Below the pieces are notes generated by a model. The model had not been told where the DNA came from and ran no database searches. It saw nothing but the letters and a program-made list of their open reading frames with translations. A program made the position numbers and the translations under genes. From contig JAEWGW010000004.1 in assembly GCA_023388055.1 (NCBI GenBank), forward strand, positions 1-64,000: DNA of 64,000 nt, in the 5' to 3' direction. Numbering within the stretch: position 1 is the stretch's first letter; the number at the start of each line of letters is the position of its first letter. Positions 34,359 to 41,781 of this stretch are shown piece by piece. The DNA is from Bacillota bacterium (GTDB taxonomy: Bacteria > Bacillota > Bacilli > Paenibacillales > NBRC-103111).

Positions 34359-34450
34359 CTGCGAGGAAATTAGTACCCGCTTTTGCTGACAAAATCTCCA
34401 CGGTTTTGGGAGTTTTGTCAGCAAATTAGCGGTACTTTATTTCGTCGCAG
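34359..34450. repeat. Long near-perfect inverted repeat between the K-like and D-like genes
   Basis: The 141-base gap holds arms of about 36-40 bases. The inner part is nearly exact: TTTGCTGACAAAA (34382-34394) is inverted at 34413-34425, plus a CTCC/GGAG extension. The outer part continues as CTGCGA (34359-34364) against TCGCAG (34445-34450) with a few mismatches. In RNA this would be a long hairpin with a loop of about 8-9 bases. No T run follows. It may set the ratio of the two subunits by protecting or processing the mRNA, or be an inserted miniature element; both are inference. Confidence 0.8.
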
Positions 34451-34476
34451 TCTCTAAGATTGCCCCAAAAAAGCTT

Positions 34477-35817
34477 CTACCGGTGGCCGACCAGCAGGGT
34501 AATGGCATCCTCGGCCAGGGTCAGGCCTCCCTTGAAGCCCGCATACGTCCGGTTCAGCACCACCCGGTTGGTAATGGGATAGCTGACTGCCAGCAGCGGC
34601 ACCTTGAACTGCTCCGCCGTGTCCCGTTCCATGACGCTTCCTGCAATAAAACCGGGCAGAAAACCATCGTAATACCGCTGTCCCTTGGATTGAGGCCATT
34701 GACGGTTTATATGCTTGGCTACGTTGGAGGCATCCGTATCGAAGACTACAGTTGGCTCCAGTCCGGAGTGGTAATCCCGGAAACCTGCCCGGATATCGTC
34801 CTCCTCCTCCGGCAGAAGCGGGTCCGTTACAATGGCAAGCTCCGGCAGCCAGCCGAGATCATCCGCGAGGAACCGGGTCAAGGCTTGTGCATAATTGGCA
34901 TCGCCCACCACCGTGACGTAACGCTGGAAGTCCAAGTCATTGTAGGAATCGGACAGCCGCTGCAAAAAGTCATAATAATATTTGCGTTCTCCGGCGATAA
35001 CCTGCTCCACCTGCTCGGCCGGCACCCCTGCGGCATCACCCACCTTACGGAGGAAAGCGGAGGTGGCATGGTCGCCAATGGGGAATTCCGCCGTCAGCCA
35101 AGGTACATCATGAACCTCCTGGAAGGTTTGGGCAGCCTCCTGGCCGTATACCCGGGACAGCACAATATTCAAGGAAGCCGAAGCGGCATAACGGAGATTG
35201 TCAATGGTCTCGCCGGTGCCGAAGAAGGTATTGACCGTTAGGCCCAGTTTTTCCAATAGCTCCTTCAGGCTGTCAATATTGCCTTTCCAGAAGACATCCT
35301 GCAGGGGCACTATCCCGAACAGATTCACAGTTCCCGCTTTTTTCACCGGGGCAGGCTCCGTAAAATCCCGGAACAGGGCCGAAAGCACATAATCGTAGCC
35401 CTTATAGGAATTCCCCTTGAAGCTGGTGGTTTCCGTTCCGACCACCGGATGCTCGCCGCCACGGAATTGCTTGACCACCTGGTTCACATCGTCGCCAATC
35501 ATCTCCACCATACAGCCGGTCACCACAAAATATAAATCTCCATCCATGATGCGGATGGTGTTCTCAATCTGCTCCGCCAACCGTTCCTCGCCACCGAACA
35601 CAATATCCCGCTCCGCCACATTGGAGCTGGGCAGGGTTTGCCCGCCGCAATAGCTGCCGCCGTGATAGCCGGACGCTCCGGACAAAGCGCCGGCCAGATT
35701 GCCGCCGCAGCCGGGAGAGGTATGCAGAATAGGGATCGCCCGGGGAAGGGCCTGGACCGTGCCGATGGCTCCTCCCAGTGCACAGGTAAACCGGGGTCTT
35801 TCAATAACTTTGCTCAT
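34477..35817 (-). CDS. Nitrogenase-like component 1, NifK-like (beta) subunit
   Basis: Nitrogenase component 1 fold protein of 446 residues. Cysteines C12 (RFTCALG), C37 (SPGCGGN) and C102 (VTGCMVEMIGDD) match the three P-cluster ligands of NifK, whose equivalent reads TCMAEVIGDD. The cofactor-Cys position is a serine (NIVLSRVYG), as expected of a beta subunit. The ATG at 35817 has GGAG 6 bases upstream; the frame to 35988 overlaps cysK and is rejected. Unusually it precedes the D-like gene, with the long inverted repeat between. Together they would form the catalytic heterotetramer. Confidence 0.9.
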   Translation of the reverse strand: MSKVIERPRFTCALGGAIGTVQALPRAIPILHTSPGCGGNLAGALSGASGYHGGSYCGGQTLPSSNVAERDIVFGGEERLAEQIENTIRIMDGDLYFVVTGCMVEMIGDDVNQVVKQFRGGEHPVVGTETTSFKGNSYKGYDYVLSALFRDFTEPAPVKKAGTVNLFGIVPLQDVFWKGNIDSLKELLEKLGLTVNTFFGTGETIDNLRYAASASLNIVLSRVYGQEAAQTFQEVHDVPWLTAEFPIGDHATSAFLRKVGDAAGVPAEQVEQVIAGERKYYYDFLQRLSDSYNDLDFQRYVTVVGDANYAQALTRFLADDLGWLPELAIVTDPLLPEEEDDIRAGFRDYHSGLEPTVVFDTDASNVAKHINRQWPQSKGQRYYDGFLPGFIAGSVMERDTAEQFKVPLLAVSYPITNRVVLNRTYAGFKGGLTLAEDAITLLVGHR

Positions 35818-35914
35818 AGCTGTCTCCTTTCGGTAATCTGTAAGTTCGTCCCTCCATTCGGCCATGCCGAATTCGAGGCTTTCGTAACCCATCCAGCCTG
35901 CGGCAGGGACCGGG

Positions 35915-36859
35915 TTATGAAAGGACCTCCTCCTGAAACAATACGGTGGACAGGTAACGTTCCCCCGTATCCGGCAGCAGCGCGACAATGGTTTTGCCCC
36001 GGTTCTCCGGGCGTTTCGCCAGCTGGGCTGCGGCGAACACAGCCGCCCCTGAGGAGATGCCTACCAGCAAACCCTCGTACTTGGCCAGCTCTCTGGCCGT
36101 TTCCAGTGCTTCATCATTCTTTACTTTATAGATTTCGTCCAGCACATCCAGGTTCAGAATCCCCGGCACAAACCCGGCCCCGATGCCTTGAATCTTATGG
36201 GGGCCGGAGGCGCCGCCGGACAGGACGGAGGAATCATATGGCTCTACGGCGACGATCTGGATATCGGAGCGGCGGGATTTCAGCACCTCTCCCACACCGG
36301 TTACCGTTCCGCCTGTGCCTACACCACCCACGAAGATATCCACCTTGCCGTCCGTATCCCGCCAAATTTCCTCTGCGGTGGTTTTGCGGTGGATGGCCGG
36401 ATTAGCCGGATTGTTAAACTGCTGCGGCACATAGAAGTGGGGTGTTTGCGCCGCCAGCTCCTCCGCCCGCCGCACAGCCCCCTTCATCCCCTCGGAGCCG
36501 GGGGTCAGCACCAGCTCCGCTCCCAGCGCCTTCAGCAGGTTGCGGCGCTCCACGCTCATGGTTTCCGGCATGGTCAGGATCAGCCGGTAGCCCCGGGATG
36601 CGGCCACAAAAGCCAGACCAATGCCTGTATTACCGCTGGTAGGTTCGATAATCACCGTATCCTTCCCCAGCAGCCCCTTTTCTTCCGCATCCTTAATCAT
36701 GGCATAGCCGATCCGGTCCTTGACGCTGCCCGCCGGATTAAAATATTCCAGCTTGGCGACAATGGAGGCGGGCAGCCGTTTGGTGCTGCTGAACCGGCCC
36801 AGCTCAAGCAGCGGGGTATTGCCGATCAGATCGGTCAAGCTTCTGGCAATTTTGCTCAT
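35915..36859 (-). CDS. cysK: Cysteine synthase (O-acetylserine sulfhydrylase)
   Basis: PLP enzyme of 314 residues that joins sulfide to O-acetylserine to give cysteine. The PLP lysine lies in NPAGSVKDRIG, the substrate loop is TSGNTGIGLAF, and the phosphate-binding loop is GGVGTGGTVTG. AGAGGAG precedes the ATG by 8 bases. It sits between the NifH-like and NifK-like genes with gaps of 21 and 97 bases, so it belongs to the same transcript. That position ties the nitrogenase-like enzyme to sulfur assimilation: it could use sulfide or a small thiol released by the reductase (inference). Confidence 0.94.
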   Translation of the reverse strand: MSKIARSLTDLIGNTPLLELGRFSSTKRLPASIVAKLEYFNPAGSVKDRIGYAMIKDAEEKGLLGKDTVIIEPTSGNTGIGLAFVAASRGYRLILTMPETMSVERRNLLKALGAELVLTPGSEGMKGAVRRAEELAAQTPHFYVPQQFNNPANPAIHRKTTAEEIWRDTDGKVDIFVGGVGTGGTVTGVGEVLKSRRSDIQIVAVEPYDSSVLSGGASGPHKIQGIGAGFVPGILNLDVLDEIYKVKNDEALETARELAKYEGLLVGISSGAAVFAAAQLAKRPENRGKTIVALLPDTGERYLSTVLFQEEVLS

Positions 36860-36880
36860 GGGTATTGCTCCTCTCGTCTC

Positions 36881-37759
36881 TTATAAATTCCCGACCGCTT
36901 GGGGATTAAGAACACCGTTTTCCAGCTCCACCAGCTGTTTGCCCCACTTGGCCGCCCACTCCCGCAGCTCGCTGACCTCCAGAGGCGCAGGCACCTTGGA
37001 TACCTCATGCTCGTCGATCTTTCGGGCAAGCTCCTTGTAAACCTTGGCCTGCTGGGAATCCGGCGCCGCCTCAATGGTGGTTTTGCCCTGCAGCTCGCTT
37101 TGGGTGACGGTTACCGAACGGGGCACATATTCCACCACTTGAGTGTGGGTTTTGGCCACAAAATCATCAATAATATCCTTGGAATACGGAGCATTGATGG
37201 AGTTGGCAATAACCCCGCCCAACAGCGCACCGCCCGCTTTGGAATACTTGTGAATCCCCTTGAACAGATTGTTGGCGGCATACACGGCCATAAAGTCGGC
37301 AGAGGAAACGGTGAACACATGCTCCGCAATCCCTTCACGGACAGGAACAGCAAAACCGCCGCAAACCACATCACCCAAAACGTCATAAATCACGTAATCC
37401 AGATCCAGCTCCTCAAACACCTTTTGCTGCTTAAACAGCTCCACGGCGGTAATGATCCCTCTGCCCGCGCAGCCTACACCGGGAGCAGGTCCCCCTGCCT
37501 CCACGCAATAAATTCCGTTAAAACCCTGGAAAATGACGTCATGGGCTTTTATCCTCGTTTTTTCCCGGAGCGTATCCAGCACGGTGGGGATATAGTCGCC
37601 GCCCCGCAGGGTATTGGTGGAGTCACTTTTGGGGTCGCAGCCGAATTGCATGACCTTATAACCCGCCACCGACAAGGCTGCGCTGATATTCGAGGTTGTT
37701 GTGGATTTGCCGATTCCGCCTTTCCCGTAAATTGCGATCTGCTTCAGTTTTTTTGCCAT
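36881..37759 (-). CDS. Nitrogenase iron protein-like reductase (NifH-like)
   Basis: ATP-dependent electron donor of 292 residues for the nitrogenase-like catalytic subunits. The P-loop reads YGKGGIGKST; the [4Fe-4S] ligands are C97 (GVGCAGRGI) and C133 (DVVCGGFA), and Arg100, the ADP-ribosylation site in NifH, is present. Switch residues DPKSD and the YDVLGDVV stretch are kept. The ATG at 37759 has AGGGAG 8 bases upstream, whereas the in-frame GTG at 37768 overlaps that site. It is much closer to NifH than to ChlL/BchL in the GAGRGI region (inference), but no alignment was run. Confidence 0.92.
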   Translation of the reverse strand: MAKKLKQIAIYGKGGIGKSTTTSNISAALSVAGYKVMQFGCDPKSDSTNTLRGGDYIPTVLDTLREKTRIKAHDVIFQGFNGIYCVEAGGPAPGVGCAGRGIITAVELFKQQKVFEELDLDYVIYDVLGDVVCGGFAVPVREGIAEHVFTVSSADFMAVYAANNLFKGIHKYSKAGGALLGGVIANSINAPYSKDIIDDFVAKTHTQVVEYVPRSVTVTQSELQGKTTIEAAPDSQQAKVYKELARKIDEHEVSKVPAPLEVSELREWAAKWGKQLVELENGVLNPQAVGNL

Positions 37760-37779
37760 TGCCGCCACTCCCTGTTGGT

Positions 37780-38127
37780 TTATCGTTTTGTTGTACCATT
37801 CAGATATTTGATCAGCTTATCAAGGGCCCGGTCAATCCGGTCGTAGGTCTCGAAGGCCTTTATGCCATGGGAGGCCAGTACCTTCTCCGCTCCCGCACCG
37901 ATCCGCGCTACCAGAACAAAGCTGCAATCCTGAAGCTCCTTTGCCGAACGGACCAGCGTTTCCTCGTGATGCTCTCCCTGCCCGCACGGGGCCTTCAGCT
38001 CCCGGCGTTCCACCAGGCCGTACTCACCATTTTCCTGTATCCGGTAGATCAGGAATTCTCTATTTTTGCCAAAATGCTGATTGATCAAGATTCCATCCAG
38101 ACTGGCCACCGCCACCTGAAATTCCAT
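37780..38127 (-). CDS. NifX/NifB C-terminal-like cofactor-binding protein
   Basis: Small protein of 115 residues of the dinitrogenase iron-molybdenum cofactor family (NifX, NafY and the C-terminal domain of NifB). It begins FQVAVASLDGILINQHFGK, the usual signature for holding iron-sulfur cofactor precursors, and ends with HGIKAFETYDRIDRAL. Its position directly after nifB suggests a stand-alone version of the domain that many NifB proteins carry fused. A likely job is carrying the NifB product to the D-like subunit. AGGAGG precedes the ATG by 7 bases. Confidence 0.85.
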   Translation of the reverse strand: MEFQVAVASLDGILINQHFGKNREFLIYRIQENGEYGLVERRELKAPCGQGEHHEETLVRSAKELQDCSFVLVARIGAGAEKVLASHGIKAFETYDRIDRALDKLIKYLNGTTKR

Positions 38128-38180
38128 GCTTCCTCCTCCTGTCCGTAATAGGGTGCGAGTTTTCAGACACGCCTAGCCGC

Positions 38181-39077
38181 TTACCCGTGGGAAAAGGTCT
38201 CCGCCACCGGTTTGTCATACAGCTGGGAGGCCAGATCCCGTCCTGATCCGGGGATGCCGCAGGCATCTGCACGGCATTGCTGGCAGTGCCGGAATACAGG
38301 GAGATATTGCTCCGCCGCTTCCCGGGCATCACCGAGCTGAAAACAATCCGGCGCTTCGATATGACTGAGCTCATGCTGGGGAATAAGGGGGATAATATTG
38401 ATCAGGGATGCCCCCGCATCCCGGGTTTGTCTGGCGATTTCGCCGATGTGGCCCTCGTTGATGCCCGGAATCAGCACCGTATTGATCTTGATGGTGATGC
38501 CCAGTGCGCTGGCCTTCCGGATGCCGGCCAGTTGGGCCCGAATCAGCGTCTCCGCTGCCGCCCTTCCCATAATAAGCTTGCCGTCCAAAGCGATGGAGGA
38601 GCAAATCTGCTCCTGTATAGCCGGATCGACTCCATTGACTGTGACGGTTACCGTCTGTACGCCCACGCTGGCGATACGCTCCGCATGCTGCTCCAGCAGA
38701 AGCCCGTTGGTGCTTAAACAATTGATCAGCTCCGGATAACGCTCATGCACCTGTTCGAATGCCTCCAGCGCATGGGGAGTTGCCAGGGTGTCCCCCGGAC
38801 CGGCGATACCGGCTACTGTAAGCTCCGGGCAAAGACGCAGCGCCTTCTCAATGAGAGCATTCACCGCCTCCGGCTTGACCAGCTCCGAGGCCACACCCGG
38901 ACGGTGCTCGGATTTGTTGAAGCTGCGTTTGCAAAACTTGCACCGGATGTTGCAGGCAGGGCTGACAGGCAAATGAATCCGCCCGAACTTGAAATGACCG
39001 TCCCCGCTGAAGCAGGGATGTTTGCGCACCAGATGGCCGAACCTTTCCTCCGGCAACGCGCTTCCGCAGCTGCTCAT
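38181..39077 (-). CDS. nifB: NifB-type radical SAM cofactor biosynthesis protein
   Basis: Radical SAM enzyme of 298 residues that in nitrogenase systems fuses two [4Fe-4S] clusters around a carbide to make NifB-co. The radical SAM motif is C42-x3-C46-x2-C49 (PACNIRCKFCKRS) and the NifB-specific lead HPCFSGDGHFKFGRIHLPV is present, as is the C-terminal HCQQCRADACG. The usual C-terminal NifX-like domain is absent and encoded separately downstream. The ATG at 39077 has GGAGG 7 bases upstream; a longer frame to 39125 is rejected. First gene of the ten-gene operon. Its presence argues for a complex carbon-containing iron-sulfur cofactor. Confidence 0.92.
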   Translation of the reverse strand: MSSCGSALPEERFGHLVRKHPCFSGDGHFKFGRIHLPVSPACNIRCKFCKRSFNKSEHRPGVASELVKPEAVNALIEKALRLCPELTVAGIAGPGDTLATPHALEAFEQVHERYPELINCLSTNGLLLEQHAERIASVGVQTVTVTVNGVDPAIQEQICSSIALDGKLIMGRAAAETLIRAQLAGIRKASALGITIKINTVLIPGINEGHIGEIARQTRDAGASLINIIPLIPQHELSHIEAPDCFQLGDAREAAEQYLPVFRHCQQCRADACGIPGSGRDLASQLYDKPVAETFSHG

Positions 39078-39139
39078 ATGATGTCCTCCCTTCTTAAATC
39101 CATTTAAAATTCCGTTACATTCCATCCGCCGATACCGGC

Positions 39140-39189
39140 AAAAAAGGCCGAACTCGGCGCCCTTTAGTCAGGGTTGCGGAGAATCGGCC
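39140..39189 (-). promoter_or_regulatory. Terminator-like leader structure ahead of nifB
   Basis: On the minus strand GGCCGA (39189-39184) pairs with TCGGCC (39151-39146), which is followed by six T; the 32-base loop holds an inner hairpin CCCT-GACTAA-AGGG. A smaller GCCG/CGGC stem directly before the T run is an alternative. Since it lies in the leader between the promoter and nifB, it could act as a regulated attenuator. It does not match the S-box or T-box consensus I know. Confidence 0.5.
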
Positions 39190-39213
39190 TCTGGAAGTCC
39201 AGTCAGCGGATAT

Positions 39214-39241
39214 TAAATTCATACTTACCTTATCGGAATTA
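39214..39241. promoter_or_regulatory. Imperfect palindrome at the nif-like promoter, CymR-like operator candidate
   Basis: TAATTCC and GAATTTA (minus strand 39241-39214) are inverted AT-rich half sites about 14 bases apart, placed at the expected transcription start. The base pattern resembles operators of CymR, the repressor of cysteine metabolism in Bacillus; this is inference from half-site similarity and gene context. Confidence 0.35.
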
Positions 39242-39248
39242 TGCTAAT

Positions 39249-39278
39249 ATCTTACTTTCTTCCGGTATCTTCCGTCAA
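39249..39278 (-). promoter_or_regulatory. SigA-type promoter of the nif-like operon
   Basis: TTGACG (39278-39273) and TAAGAT (39254-39249) are spaced by 18 bases on the minus strand, predicting a start near 39242 and a leader of about 165 bases before nifB. Confidence 0.55.
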
Positions 39279-39352
39279 TAAGCTGATCCATAGTGTCACT
39301 GTACTGTCACAAGTACCCATCTCACCCTTTTACAGGCATTCCCCCAAAAAGC

Positions 39353-39802
39353 TCACAATATCACTTCTTCACCGGCTAATCCTTTGGACAAGTCCAATAG
39401 CTTTACCCTCCGTGGCTCCAGCTTTAATATGACATTGCCCTCCAAATCCCCTTTTTCCGCACGTTCCTTAAAACGTGGGCTCTTGGCGCTCAGTAAAGCG
39501 ATGGCCTTTTCATACTCGGCCCCGCCTTCACTGCTTACTTGGGTAACTGTTCCGGTCAGTGTCACATTGCGGAACCCCGGCACCTCCTGCCCCTCATGCT
39601 GGAATAACAGAGTGGCTTGAGGATGGACCTCCAATTGCCCCACTTTGCCGCTGGTTTTGGAGGTGGACAGATAAATGGTCAGACCGTCGCTGGCGAATCC
39701 CCCCAGGGTGCGCAGAGCAGGCTCCCCTTCAAGCGTCACGGTGGCGAGAACCACCCTTTTCGTTTCAGCAATGTAAGCTTCCGCTTCCTTCAATGTACTC
39801 AT
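39353..39802 (-). CDS. Pyridoxamine 5'-phosphate oxidase family protein
   Basis: Small flavin-binding-fold protein of 149 residues, general PNPOx-like family. It begins MSTLKEAEAYIAETKRVVLATV and contains the strand pattern TIYLSTSKTSGKVGQLEVHPQATLLF, where the Thr/Ser-Lys region would hold FMN phosphate. Family members include F420 or FMN oxidoreductases and haem-degrading proteins; the function here is not assignable. The ATG at 39802 has GGAGG 9 bases upstream. It lies on the same strand as the nif-like operon, but the separate promoter at 39278 makes co-transcription unnecessary. Confidence 0.82.
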   Translation of the reverse strand: MSTLKEAEAYIAETKRVVLATVTLEGEPALRTLGGFASDGLTIYLSTSKTSGKVGQLEVHPQATLLFQHEGQEVPGFRNVTLTGTVTQVSSEGGAEYEKAIALLSAKSPRFKERAEKGDLEGNVILKLEPRRVKLLDLSKGLAGEEVIL

Positions 39803-40033
39803 ACCTTCATTCCTCCCAGAATCGAAATATACAGACAATACCCATAAAATAACTGTGATTTTACGCCCTGGAGTTTAGGCTGTCAACGAAAAAATCTTTT
39901 GCCTTGCAGTTTACAGAAATTCACACTATTTTCACTATTTTCTGTTCCAAATGGGGTACCAAAACCAAATTAAGTATGCTAAAGTGACTTCCATAACCTC
40001 ATTTCCCATTAAACAAGTAAGATAAATGAAATA

Positions 40034-40087
40034 TTTGTTGACTGGTCAACCAGAAACAAAGCATCCTGCGGGAGGCTTTGTTTTTTT
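40034..40087 (+). promoter_or_regulatory. Terminator/antiterminator-like leader of the His-rich SLH gene
   Basis: AAACAAAGC (40054-40062) pairs exactly with GCTTTGTTT (40075-40083) over a 12-base loop, followed by T to 40087: a full intrinsic terminator about 50 bases before the gene start. The same left arm can instead pair upstream: TTTGTT (40034-40039) with AACAAA (40055-40060), stacked with CTGG/CCAG (40042-40053) around TCAA. The two folds exclude each other. No plus-strand gene lies upstream that would need a terminator, so a regulated attenuator is likely. Confidence 0.6.
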
Positions 40088-40136
40088 CTTTATCCACTTC
40101 CTTCACACTAAACTTTTGCAAAGGTGGCGCCTATTG

Positions 40137-41486
40137 ATGAAACGTGTTCATATCAAAGGAAAAACAGCAGTAATTGCCGCAGCAGCGGCGTTGGCTTTAT
40201 TGTCGGCGGGAACGGATTCCGCCTACGGTCACGGGGGTCACACCTCCAGCAAGGATTACAGCGGGCACTGGTCGGAGCAGTTGGTTGCTTCCGCCATCCG
40301 GGAGGGATTTCTCCAGGGATACGAAAACGGAGCGTACGGACCTGATCTGGCTATCACACGCGGCGAGCTGGCTGTGCTGCTGGCACGGGTTGTGCCTCTG
40401 GATACGGCTGCGGGTTCGGCGGCGGCTGCCCTGCCTAAGGATGTGACGGAAGGAAGCTGGTATGCCCAAGCTGTCAGGCAGGCATTAATAACAGGCTTGC
40501 TGACAGCAGACGAGGAAGAGCGCTTCCGCCCCCAAGCTCCCGTTACCCGTCAGGACGGGGCTGCCGTATTGTCCAGGCTCCTGAACTGGAGCGGCGAAGC
40601 CGGCTCTTGGCTGGACCAGGCGGCAGCCGGAGGATATATCGAAGCGTCAACGGAGGGTTATGTTCTGCCTTACCGGCCTTGGAGCCGTTCTGAGGCGTTG
40701 TATGCTTTATTGAAAGTTAAGGGAACAGCGCCTGCGGGGATCCGACCGGAGACCTTCGCCGCCGTACAACAGCTGAAAGGGATAATCCGGGACACCGGAA
40801 TCGGCTTTACGCTTGCGGCTGCTCCGCCCACTCAGGTAACGGTGACACAAACTGTCTATTCCCTCAGCAGCGGGAAATCCCTCGCCGGAACCAAAGCGGC
40901 AGCGGGGACGGATGGGTTAGAGGTAACTATTGCAGGGGTGAGCGGTGAGGTGCCTCCGGCGTCCAACCGACTGCTGATTACCAGCATCAGCCTGCCGGAA
41001 GCGTCCGCCGGCCCTGACACCTTGGAGGGTTTCCTTCTGGAGGGTCATCACAGCACCACATCCTCGCCGTCTGAGCACAAAAAGCTCTGCCTCCTCATGC
41101 CAGACTGCGCCGCTTCCGGCTTCGGCATCAGTGTGCTTCAGGAGGACGGCACGTACAAATATTACAAATTCGATGAAACCGGCCACAAGCTGGCCGTTAT
41201 TCTGCTGGACAGCATCACTGCAGCCGACCATGTAGGCATCCGGGTAGAGGGCCATGTTGCCGGGGATGTGATTCATGTGTCCCGGCTTAGCCAAGCTGAA
41301 GGAACACACCAGGCGGCCGGGGAGCATAACCAAGGTGCGGTTCAGCATGAGCATGATGTAGGAGATCATAACCATAGTGCGGTTCAGCATGAGCATGACG
41401 CAGGAGATCATAACCATGGTGCGGTTCAGCATGAGCATGACGCGGGAGAACACGGTGCGGTTCAGCATAGCCACACTAGCGAGTAG
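40137..41486 (+). CDS. SLH-domain surface protein with His-rich metal-binding tail
   Basis: Exported protein of 449 residues with a signal peptide (KGKTAVIAAAAALALLSAG, cleavage likely near residue 31). Residues 40-195 hold three SLH-like units (DYSGHWSEQLVASAIREGFL; WYAQAVRQALITGLL; EALYALLKVKG), which anchor proteins to the cell wall. The C-terminal 55 residues are a tandem repeat of about 14 residues rich in His (AVQHEHDAGDHNH), a probable metal-binding tail. It starts at 40137 with AAGGTGG 9 bases upstream. It precedes a cupredoxin-like membrane protein and a CopA ATPase, so copper or a similar metal is the likely ligand. Confidence 0.82.
   Translation: MKRVHIKGKTAVIAAAAALALLSAGTDSAYGHGGHTSSKDYSGHWSEQLVASAIREGFLQGYENGAYGPDLAITRGELAVLLARVVPLDTAAGSAAAALPKDVTEGSWYAQAVRQALITGLLTADEEERFRPQAPVTRQDGAAVLSRLLNWSGEAGSWLDQAAAGGYIEASTEGYVLPYRPWSRSEALYALLKVKGTAPAGIRPETFAAVQQLKGIIRDTGIGFTLAAAPPTQVTVTQTVYSLSSGKSLAGTKAAAGTDGLEVTIAGVSGEVPPASNRLLITSISLPEASAGPDTLEGFLLEGHHSTTSSPSEHKKLCLLMPDCAASGFGISVLQEDGTYKYYKFDETGHKLAVILLDSITAADHVGIRVEGHVAGDVIHVSRLSQAEGTHQAAGEHNQGAVQHEHDVGDHNHSAVQHEHDAGDHNHGAVQHEHDAGEHGAVQHSHTSE
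41336..41472 (+). repeat. Tandem 42-bp coding repeat for the His-rich tail
   Basis: About three copies of a 42-base unit, beginning GTGCGGTTCAGCATGAGCAT, encode the 14-residue His-rich repeats at the end of the SLH protein. Copy number may vary by slippage. Confidence 0.8.
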
Positions 41487-41781
41487 CAGCGTTTATTTCC
41501 CCCCGAAGCACTGGAGAGTAGTGCTGCGCTGCAGGCTCATGCAATTTATTTTAACGGCGGTGAGCGCCGCTATTTCCCCTTTTTTGGCTGCCGGGAAAAT
41601 CTAACGGAAGCAGGAGCCGCTATTTGGTCCAAAATCAGCCGTCAGCAGCCCGATCCGATTGAATAGCGGCGCTGGCTGCCGTTAGATTTTCTGAAGAGGT
41701 TATTTTGCGGAAATAACGGCTGTGGCCGCCGTTAGCCCGCAAACCGATGGTTTGCCGCTTTAAACCAAGGAGTGATCCCCT
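41487..41781. repeat. Intergenic block of TAACGG...GCCGCTATTT repeats
   Basis: No gene is seen. Four copies of a G+C-rich hairpin element lie here in both orientations: near 41552-41575 and 41602-41622 (TAACGG followed by GCCGCTATTT), and inverted near 41661-41690 and 41719-41742 (CGGC...CCGTTAG). They share the TAACGG/CCGTTA ends of the repeats at 1-300 and 11001-11025. They lie between the SLH gene and the cupredoxin-like gene, so they could interrupt or modulate read-through. Confidence 0.65.

Noticed and set aside
32743..34389. Plus-strand frame of 548 codons
   Set aside because: Antisense of the NifD-like gene; codon use is unnatural and no motif is seen. Long antisense frames are common in GC-rich DNA.
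29171..39077. Classical Paenibacillus nif cluster for N2 fixation
   Set aside because: nifE, nifN, hesA and nifV are missing, the K and D order is reversed, the cofactor His is missing, and sulfur genes are embedded.
39077..39241. SAM (S-box) riboswitch in the nifB leader
   Set aside because: The expected conserved core (GAGGGACTGGCCC type, then GCAACC with AAGGTGCTAA) is not present; only a short GCAACC is seen.
40917..41474. Minus-strand frame with MLNRTMVMIS repeats
   Set aside because: Antisense of the His-rich tandem repeat in the SLH gene.
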